64,000 bases of DNA from assembly GCF_002091475.1 (NCBI RefSeq), contig NZ_BCTR01000049.1, positions 1 to 64,000 on the forward strand. The letters run 5' to 3'. Both the position numbers and the translations under genes were made by a program. Source of the stretch: Sphingomonas azotifigens NBRC 15497. Its GTDB lineage: Bacteria; Pseudomonadota; Alphaproteobacteria; Sphingomonadales; Sphingomonadaceae. Of the stretch, positions 58,849-64,000 are shown in pieces. Numbering within the stretch: position 1 is the stretch's first letter; each line of letters opens with the position of its first letter. The notes under the pieces are model-generated. The model was not told the DNA's origin. It did not search any database and saw only the letters and a list, made by a program, of their open reading frames with translations.

Positions 58849-60018
58849 ATGCCGATCATCGCCTCGATCAACGACTTCCATCGCGTCGCCCGGCGGCGCC
58901 TGCCACGCTTCCTGTTCGACTATGCCGATGGCGGCGCGCTCGACGAACTGACGCTGCGCCGCAACGTCCGCGATCTGGCCGCGGTGACGCTTCGGCAACG
59001 GGTGCTGCAGGACGTGGCCAAGGTCGATTGCTCGACCAGCTGGTTCGGCCGGCCGGTCAGCCTGCCCGTCGCCCTGGGTCCGATCGGGATCGGCGGCATG
59101 TTCCGCCGTCGCGGCGAGGTGCAGGCGGCACGGGCGACGGCGCGGCACGACGTGCCGTTCACGCTCTCGACCGTCGGCATCTGCTCGATCGAAGAACTGC
59201 GCGCCGGGGCGCCGGACGCCCGCCTGTGGTTCCAGCTCTATGTCATCCGCGACCGTGGGTTCATGCGCGAGCTGATCGCCCGGGCGAAAGCCAAGGGCGC
59301 CGAGGTGCTCGTATTCACCGTCGACATGCCAACCCCCGGCATCCGCCAGCGCGATCCGCGATCGGGCATGTCCGGGCCGGGCGGCCCCGCCCGCCGCTTC
59401 CTCCAGGCGCTGGGCAAGCCGCGCTGGGCATGGGACGTCGGCATCCGCGGGCGGCCGCACCAGCTGGGCAACCTCGTCCCGGTGCTCGGCGCCGATAGCG
59501 GGATGGAGGATTATATCGGCTGGATGGCGGCCAATTTCGATCCCGGCATCCGCTGGAACGATCTCGACTGGCTGCGCGCCGAATGGGATGGGCCGCTCGT
59601 CATCAAGGGCATCCTCGATCCGGAGGATGCCCGCGCGGCGGCCGAGTTTGGCGCGGAGGGCATCGTCGTCTCCAACCATGGCGGGCGCCAGCTCGACGGC
59701 GTGCTGTCGGTCGCGCGTGCCCTCCCTGCCATCGCCGATGCAGTAGGCGATCGGATGACGGTGCTCGCCGATGGCGGCGTCCGCTCCGGGCTCGACGTGC
59801 TGCGCATGCTGGCGCTCGGCGCCGACGGTGTACTGCTCGGCCGGGCCTGGCTATGGGCGCTGGCCGCCGGCGGAGAAGCTGGCGTCGACCGGATGCTGGC
59901 GATGCTGGCGCACGAGCTCCGCGTGGTGATGACCCTCGCCGGCTGTTCCTCCATCGCGGCGGTCGATCGCACGCTGCTGGCGCACCCCTCTTTTCTTCCC
60001 TACAAGGACAATGTCTGA
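58849..60018 (+). CDS. FMN-dependent alpha-hydroxyacid dehydrogenase (lactate/glycolate type)
   Basis: This 389-residue TIM-barrel flavoprotein has LPRFLFDYADGGALDE at the start, the FMN segments PVALGPIGIGGMF and LSTVGICSIEEL, and the active site SNHGGRQLDG with the catalytic His. It should oxidise L-lactate, or glycolate, to the keto acid. The pathway's last hydrolysis yields L-lactate from 6-deoxy sugars and glycolate from D-arabinose-type sugars, so either substrate is meaningful here. Its stop overlaps the next ATG by one base. Confidence 0.9.
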   Translation: MPIIASINDFHRVARRRLPRFLFDYADGGALDELTLRRNVRDLAAVTLRQRVLQDVAKVDCSTSWFGRPVSLPVALGPIGIGGMFRRRGEVQAARATARHDVPFTLSTVGICSIEELRAGAPDARLWFQLYVIRDRGFMRELIARAKAKGAEVLVFTVDMPTPGIRQRDPRSGMSGPGGPARRFLQALGKPRWAWDVGIRGRPHQLGNLVPVLGADSGMEDYIGWMAANFDPGIRWNDLDWLRAEWDGPLVIKGILDPEDARAAAEFGAEGIVVSNHGGRQLDGVLSVARALPAIADAVGDRMTVLADGGVRSGLDVLRMLALGADGVLLGRAWLWALAAGGEAGVDRMLAMLAHELRVVMTLAGCSSIAAVDRTLLAHPSFLPYKDNV

Positions 60019-60875
60019 TGAAACTCTGCCGTTTTGGCGCCCCTGGCGCGGAAAAGCCCGGCTTGATCGATGCCCATGGCGCCATTCGCGACCTGTCCGG
60101 GGTCGTCAACGACATCGACGCTGCAGCACTGTCGCCGGACAGCCTGGAGCGGCTGGCGGCGTTTCCGGTCGATCAGTTGCCCCTGGCACCCGCCAACGCC
60201 CGCTACGGCGTGCCGGTGGCGGGTACCCGCAAGTTCATCGCCATCGGCCTGAACTATGCCGATCACGCCGCGGAATCGAACCTGCCCATCCCGTCCGAGC
60301 CGGTGGTGTTCAGCAAATGGGTCAACTGCCTGCAGGGCGCCAACGATCCGGTGATCATCCCACGCGATTCCACCAAGACCGACTGGGAAGTCGAACTCGG
60401 CGTCGTGATCGGGACCGCAGCCTATGACGTCGACGAGGCCGACGCGCTGGCACATGTCGCGGGCTATTGCGTGGTCAACGACGTTTCCGAGCGCCACTGG
60501 CAGCAGGAGCGCGGCCCCACCTGGGACAAGGGCAAGGGCTTCCCCACATTCGGCCCGGTGGGCCCCTGGCTGGTGACCGGCGACGAGGTGGGCGATCCCC
60601 AGGCGCTGTCGATGTGGCTGGAAGTGAACGGCAAGCGCGTGCAGGACGGATCGACCCGCACGATGATCTTCTCGGTCGCGCAGATCGTCGCCTATTGTTC
60701 GCGCTTCATGGCACTGGAACCCGGCGACATCATCACCACCGGGACGCCCCCGGGGGTAGGGCTCGGCCAGAAACCGGAACCCTGGTACCTGAAGCATGGC
60801 GACATCGTTCGGCTCGGGATCGAAGGCCTGGGCGAGCAGCAGCAGCTGTTCACGTCCGTACGCGAGACTGCGTGA
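60018..60875 (+). CDS. Fumarylacetoacetase-family 2,4-diketo-3-deoxy-sugar-acid hydrolase
   Basis: This 285-residue protein carries the FAH active-site pattern: FIAIGLNYADHAAES, the metal ligands in TDWEVELGVVIG (E-x-E) and VNDVSERHWQQ, GKGFPTFGPVGPWLV and ITTGTPPGVGLG. It should cleave the 2,4-diketo-3-deoxy acid to pyruvate plus L-lactate (L-fucose, L-rhamnose) or glycolate (pentose). This closes the non-phosphorylated diketo-hydrolase route. Last gene of the pathway operon. Confidence 0.9.
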   Translation: MKLCRFGAPGAEKPGLIDAHGAIRDLSGVVNDIDAAALSPDSLERLAAFPVDQLPLAPANARYGVPVAGTRKFIAIGLNYADHAAESNLPIPSEPVVFSKWVNCLQGANDPVIIPRDSTKTDWEVELGVVIGTAAYDVDEADALAHVAGYCVVNDVSERHWQQERGPTWDKGKGFPTFGPVGPWLVTGDEVGDPQALSMWLEVNGKRVQDGSTRTMIFSVAQIVAYCSRFMALEPGDIITTGTPPGVGLGQKPEPWYLKHGDIVRLGIEGLGEQQQLFTSVRETA

Positions 60876-60990
60876 CCTGGGCACTCCCGCCACAAGAGCT
60901 TTCGACGAAAAGCGAGGACGCACCCTGGTTCTGCCAGACGGCCCGGCCGATCCACGTGCGCTCTACGGCGCCGCGCGCTTCCGCTTCTGA
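60876..60990 (+). pseudogene. 3' remnant of a TonB-dependent receptor gene
   Basis: Directly after the hydrolase stop, the frame codes ...FDEKRGRTLVLPDGPADP followed by RALYGAARFRF and a stop. The run ends like a TBDR barrel (final aromatic after a -RFRF strand), but there is no start codon and no further receptor sequence. The stop overlaps the ATG of the PepSY gene (TGATG), a coupling normal for a receptor followed by its PepSY partner. I infer that most of the receptor was deleted when this junction formed. Confidence 0.5.
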
Positions 60991-61535
60991 TGGCGATGGC
61001 GCGCCCTTCGCTGCGGGTGCTGGTGCGGCGGGTCCATCTCTGGCTCGGCCTGCCGATCGGCGTGCGGCTCGACCTGCCTGACCATGTGCGGCCCCTGCTC
61101 CGGCAGCTGTCGCCGCTGTTCACGGCCCCCGCGCTCACCGTGAAACCCACCGGCAAGCCGCTGCCGCTCGCCCCCCTCGTCGCGCGCGCCGAGCAACGCT
61201 TTCCCGACGGCCACCTCGCCTGGATCGAGACGCCCGCACGAGCGACCGCACCGATCCGCATCAACCTCGCCCGCCCCGGCGAACCTAGCCGGCGCTTCCC
61301 GCGCACCAATGTCTGGCTCGATCCCTATAGCGGCCGGATCCTCGCCGTGCGCGACGGGCGGGCGGAAAGCGGCGGCGACGTACTGCCCAACTGGCTGCAC
61401 CCGCTGCATGGCGGCGAGGCGTTCGGACTGGCCGGGCGACTGCTCGCGCTGGCAGCGGGGCTGGCGCCGATCGCGCTGTTCGTCACCGGCCTGCTGCGCT
61501 GCCGACGCCGGAGGCCGCGCCGGTGCCATGGTTGA
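60990..61535 (+). CDS. PepSY-associated membrane protein, probably degenerate at the N-terminus
   Basis: This 181-residue protein has a PepSY-like middle part (PLAPLVARAEQRFPDGHLAWIETP, VWLDPYSGRILAVRDG) and the C-terminal end typical of small PepSY membrane proteins (LHPLHGGEAFGLAGRLLALAAGLAPIALFVTGLL). The N-terminus starts as expected (RRVHLWLGLPIG), but the hydrophobic helix that should follow is missing and replaced by polar residues (VRLDLPDHVRPLL). It was probably part of a siderophore-uptake unit with the receptor remnant upstream and may no longer work. Confidence 0.6.
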   Translation: MAMARPSLRVLVRRVHLWLGLPIGVRLDLPDHVRPLLRQLSPLFTAPALTVKPTGKPLPLAPLVARAEQRFPDGHLAWIETPARATAPIRINLARPGEPSRRFPRTNVWLDPYSGRILAVRDGRAESGGDVLPNWLHPLHGGEAFGLAGRLLALAAGLAPIALFVTGLLRCRRRRPRRCHG

Positions 61536-61639
61536 GCGTTCGCCGGGGCGATCCCAAGGAAATCTATCTCCCCTTCGCGAGGACGCCCGTTAGCATCCTC
61601 GTCAACAGGATAGACCGCCGCTTGAGAGGAGGAAACACC

Positions 61640-62944
61640 ATGGCCGATCGCCCGCTGCACCCCGAAACGCTCGCCCTGCACGCCGGCTGGCGCGCCGACC
61701 CAAGCACCGGCGCGGTGATACCGCCCATCTACCAGACGACCTCCTACCAATTCCGCGACACCGACCATGCCGCCAACCTGTTCGCGCTGCGCGAGCTGGG
61801 CAACATCTATACCCGGCTCGGCAACCCGACGACGGATGTGCTGGAGCAGCGCATCGCCGCGCTCGAAGGCGGCGCGGCGGCGTTGGCGGTGGCGTCCGGC
61901 CAGGCCGCGTCTGCCTATGCGGTACAGAACCTCGCCCGCGCCGGCGACAATATCGTCAGCGGTACCGACCTGTATGGCGGCACCTGGAACCTGTTCGCCA
62001 ACACGCTGAAGGACATGGGCATCGAGGTCCGCTTCGTCGATCCCGCCGATCCGGAGGCGTTCGTGCGCGCCAGCGACGATTGCACCCGTGCCTGGTATGT
62101 CGAGACGCTGCCCAACCCCAAGCTGATCGTCGCCCCTATCGGCGAGATCGCAGCGCTCGGCCGCCCGCTCGGCATCCCGCTGATCGTCGACAACACCGCC
62201 GCGCCGCTCATCGCCCGGCCGTTCGATCATGGTGCCGCCATCGTGGTCTATTCGACCACGAAGTATATCGGCGGCCACGGCACCTCGATCGGCGGCATGA
62301 TCGTCGATGGCGGGACGTTCGACTGGGAAGCCTTCCCCGAGCGCCAGCCTTTGCTCAACACGCCGGACCCCAGCTATCACGGCGCCGTATGGAGCCAGGC
62401 GGCCAAGCCGCTGGGGCCGATCGCCTATATCCTGCGCGCCCGCACGGTGCTGCTGCGCGATCTGGGCGCTGCGCTCTCGCCCACCAACGCCTTCCAGATC
62501 CTCCAGGGGCTGGAAACGCTGCCGCTCCGCATGCCGCGCCACTGCGAAAACGCCGCCAAGGTCGTCGCCTTCCTGCAGTCGCGGCCTGAGGTAACGCGGG
62601 TAATCCACCCTTCGGTGCAGATCGGCGTGCAGGCCGACCGCGCCGCGCGCGTGCTCACCGGCGGCCAGGGCGGGCTGGTCGGCTTCGAACTGGCCGGCGG
62701 CAGCGACGCGGGCCGCGCCTTCATCAACGCGCTCCGGCTCTTCTACCATGTCGCCAATATCGGCGATGCGCGCAGCCTCGCCATCCATCCAGCGTCGACC
62801 ACCCATTCCCAGCTCTCCGCCGAGGAGCAGGCGGTGACCGGCGTGTCCGAAGGCTATGTCCGGCTGTCGATCGGCCTCGAGCATATCGACGACATTCTCG
62901 CCGACCTGGGCCAGGCGCTGGACCGGGCCGCCGAGCAGGCCTGA
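61640..62944 (+). CDS. O-acetylhomoserine sulfhydrylase-like PLP enzyme
   Basis: This 434-residue protein belongs to the Cys/Met-metabolism PLP family. Landmarks are LALHAGWRADPSTGAVIPPIYQTTSY, the PLP-phosphate region SGQAASAYAV, VDNTAAPLIARPFDHGA and the PLP lysine K208 in VVYSTTKYIGGHG. The extended length and the FYHVANIGDARSL motif fit O-acetylhomoserine aminocarboxypropyltransferase (MetY/MetZ), which makes homocysteine with sulfide. The ATG follows GAGGAGGAAACACC. It is not part of the sugar pathway. Confidence 0.9.
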   Translation: MADRPLHPETLALHAGWRADPSTGAVIPPIYQTTSYQFRDTDHAANLFALRELGNIYTRLGNPTTDVLEQRIAALEGGAAALAVASGQAASAYAVQNLARAGDNIVSGTDLYGGTWNLFANTLKDMGIEVRFVDPADPEAFVRASDDCTRAWYVETLPNPKLIVAPIGEIAALGRPLGIPLIVDNTAAPLIARPFDHGAAIVVYSTTKYIGGHGTSIGGMIVDGGTFDWEAFPERQPLLNTPDPSYHGAVWSQAAKPLGPIAYILRARTVLLRDLGAALSPTNAFQILQGLETLPLRMPRHCENAAKVVAFLQSRPEVTRVIHPSVQIGVQADRAARVLTGGQGGLVGFELAGGSDAGRAFINALRLFYHVANIGDARSLAIHPASTTHSQLSAEEQAVTGVSEGYVRLSIGLEHIDDILADLGQALDRAAEQA

Positions 62945-62948
62945 TCCG

Positions 62949-62983
62949 ATAGCCGCCGGCCTCCGGATCGGGCTGGCGGCTAT
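62949..62983 (+). terminator. Rho-independent-like terminator after the PLP enzyme
   Basis: ATAGCCGCC (62949-62957) pairs with GGCGGCTAT (62975-62983), with additional pairing inside, 5 bases after the stop codon; the right arm runs into TATTT. No gene is seen between this hairpin and the NrtR stop at 63139. Confidence 0.6.
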
Positions 62984-63138
62984 TTGCTGGAGCAGAGCGG
63001 CGGCGTGGGCACCGTTGCCGAAGCGTCCCGTTTCGGCTCAAGCACCACCACAAATCCAGTGAACGCAACGAGCAAGCCGATTGTCAGGTGTAATCCGCGC
63101 CGGAAGCAGAAGACGAGCCCGCGCCCGCGCCTGAGCCC

Positions 63139-63873
63139 TTACGCTTCTCCTACTGGGGGACGATATTGATAGAGTTCGGCCGGCCGGAACGACGCGCCGG
63201 TCTCGCGTTCGCCGGTCGCCTCCAGCCAGCCGCGATCAAGCATGCGGCGGCGGAAGGCCGGCTTGTTGAGCTTGGTGTCGAGGATCGCCTCGTAGACATC
63301 CTGCAGCGCGCGAAGCGTGAAACGCTCGGGCAGCAGGGCGAAGGCGATGCCCGAATAGTCGAGCTTGCCGCGCAGGCGGCGGACCGCAAGGCTGAGCATC
63401 GCGCCGTGGTCGAAGCCGAGCGGGAGCGGGTCCCCCTCGCCGATCCGCGCCTCGACCGGGCCGCCCGCCTCGCCGGACCAGGGCACGGTGAGTTCCGCCA
63501 GCGCCAGTTCGGGCGCGGCCGTCAGCGCAGCGACGAAGCGATCGGCGGGCAGCAGCGCGAAATAGGCGACGCTGATGATGCGGGTGCGCGGATCGCGCTC
63601 GACCGCGCCGAAGGTATAGAGCTGCTCGACATAGGCATCCGCCATCCGCGCCTTGGCAGCAAGGATACGATGCGCCGCCGCGTCGAGGCTCTCCCCGATC
63701 CCTACAAAGCCGCCGGGCAGCGCCCAGGCACCGGCGAAGGGCGGCTGGTCGCGTCGTGTCAGCAGTACCGCCGGTGCGCCGTCGACCACACTCATCAGGA
63801 TGAGGTCGACCGCGACCGACGGACGTTCATAGGTGGTGGCGTCATAGGCATCGAGAAAGGCTGCTTCGTCCAT
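63139..63873 (-). CDS. nrtR: NrtR-type NAD regulator (Nudix-like domain plus winged helix)
   Basis: This 244-residue protein has an N-terminal Nudix-like domain (VAVDLILMSVVDGAPAVLLTRRDQPPFAGAWALPGGFVGIGESL read in parts) in which the catalytic REUxEE core is changed (HRILAAKARM), so it should bind rather than hydrolyse its ligand. The C-terminus is a winged helix (FTLRALQDVYEAILDTKLNKPAFRRRMLDRGWL in parts). NrtR proteins sense ADP-ribose and repress NAD metabolism genes. It is divergent from a nicotinamidase-like gene, with a palindrome between. Confidence 0.88.
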   Translation of the reverse strand: MDEAAFLDAYDATTYERPSVAVDLILMSVVDGAPAVLLTRRDQPPFAGAWALPGGFVGIGESLDAAAHRILAAKARMADAYVEQLYTFGAVERDPRTRIISVAYFALLPADRFVAALTAAPELALAELTVPWSGEAGGPVEARIGEGDPLPLGFDHGAMLSLAVRRLRGKLDYSGIAFALLPERFTLRALQDVYEAILDTKLNKPAFRRRMLDRGWLEATGERETGASFRPAELYQYRPPVGEA

Positions 63874-63888
63874 CGCCCCACCTTATAT

Positions 63889-63899
63889 GCGTAATACGC
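63889..63899. promoter_or_regulatory. Palindrome in the nrtR divergent promoter region
   Basis: GCGTA-A-TACGC is a perfect 11-base palindrome inside an AT-rich divergent gap, 15 bases from the nrtR ATG; a partial TATGCG copy follows at about 63906. It is a natural candidate for the NrtR operator controlling both genes. Confidence 0.5.
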
Positions 63900-63949
63900 T
63901 TTACTTATGCGCTAGCCGCACATATGTCAAAGGAAGAAGGAGACAGACC

Positions 63950-64000
63950 ATGCGGCGCTTCATCGTGGCGGTAGATACCCAGGCCGACTTCATGCGCGCC
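63950..64000 (+). CDS. Nicotinamidase-like cysteine hydrolase, N-terminal part (runs off the right edge)
   Basis: The ATG at 63950 follows AAGGAG and starts MRRFIVAVDTQADFMRA, which matches the N-terminal strand and catalytic Asp motif (VDxQxDF) of nicotinamidase/isochorismatase-fold hydrolases. Only 17 codons are visible. Divergence from nrtR supports a nicotinamidase of the NAD salvage pathway. Confidence 0.65.
   Translation, partial: MRRFIVAVDTQADFMRA

Overview
The window looks like chromosomal DNA of a high-GC alphaproteobacterium of the Sphingomonas type. Three large TonB-dependent receptors (TBDRs), several extracytoplasmic-function (ECF) sigma factors, a FecI/FecR pair, a PaoABC-type molybdenum hydroxylase and an oxidative deoxysugar pathway are typical of that group. 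I see no rRNA, tRNA, CRISPR array, insertion sequence or integrase.

Layout. 1-109 is the start of a flagellin gene on the minus strand. 945-23411 is a contiguous envelope module: a TBDR, an OmpR-type response regulator, a MoxR AAA+ ATPase, a divergent secreted M16 peptidase, a six-gene operon (membrane/disordered protein, DUF58, BatA-like, VWA, 1855-residue TPR protein, histidine kinase) and a double retropepsin-like protein. 23504-27811 is paoABC with a MarR regulator. 27858-29774 is an ECF sigma set with a second MarR protein. 30367-31970 is a FecI/FecR pair with no adjacent receptor. 32049-35048 is a trimeric autotransporter operon, followed by a Ser/Thr kinase that overlaps a convergent ECF sigma gene (35549-38534). 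38822-43826 holds a ROK regulator, a glycerophosphodiesterase and a second TBDR, and 44213-45445 an FAD monooxygenase. 45695-60875 is a deoxysugar locus, most likely for L-fucose: aldose dehydrogenase, lactonase, dehydratase, SDR dehydrogenase, diketo-acid hydrolase, FMN 2-hydroxyacid oxidase, mutarotase, MFS transporter, TBDR, GntR regulator and a beta-helix glycosidase candidate. 60876-61535 is a decayed TBDR/PepSY module, followed by a MetY-like enzyme, an NrtR regulator and the start of a nicotinamidase-like gene at the right edge.

Main result. The envelope module has its own candidate operator. A direct repeat, GCAAG-N6-GCAAG, with an 11-bp period, stands upstream of the TBDR (781), MoxR (4809), the M16 peptidase (8757, minus orientation) and the six-gene operon (8794), and in one-mismatch form upstream of the retropepsin-like gene (22492). 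An 11-bp direct repeat is what OmpR/PhoB-type regulators bind. The response regulator and histidine kinase genes lie inside the module, far apart. I infer one two-component regulon joining outer-membrane uptake, periplasmic proteolysis and a MoxR/VWA chaperone machine. I do not know of a described system with this composition.

A second, independent operator (CTGA-N4-TCAG) stands before three transcription units of the sugar locus and probably belongs to its GntR regulator. All functions are inferred from sequence read by eye; no database search was run.
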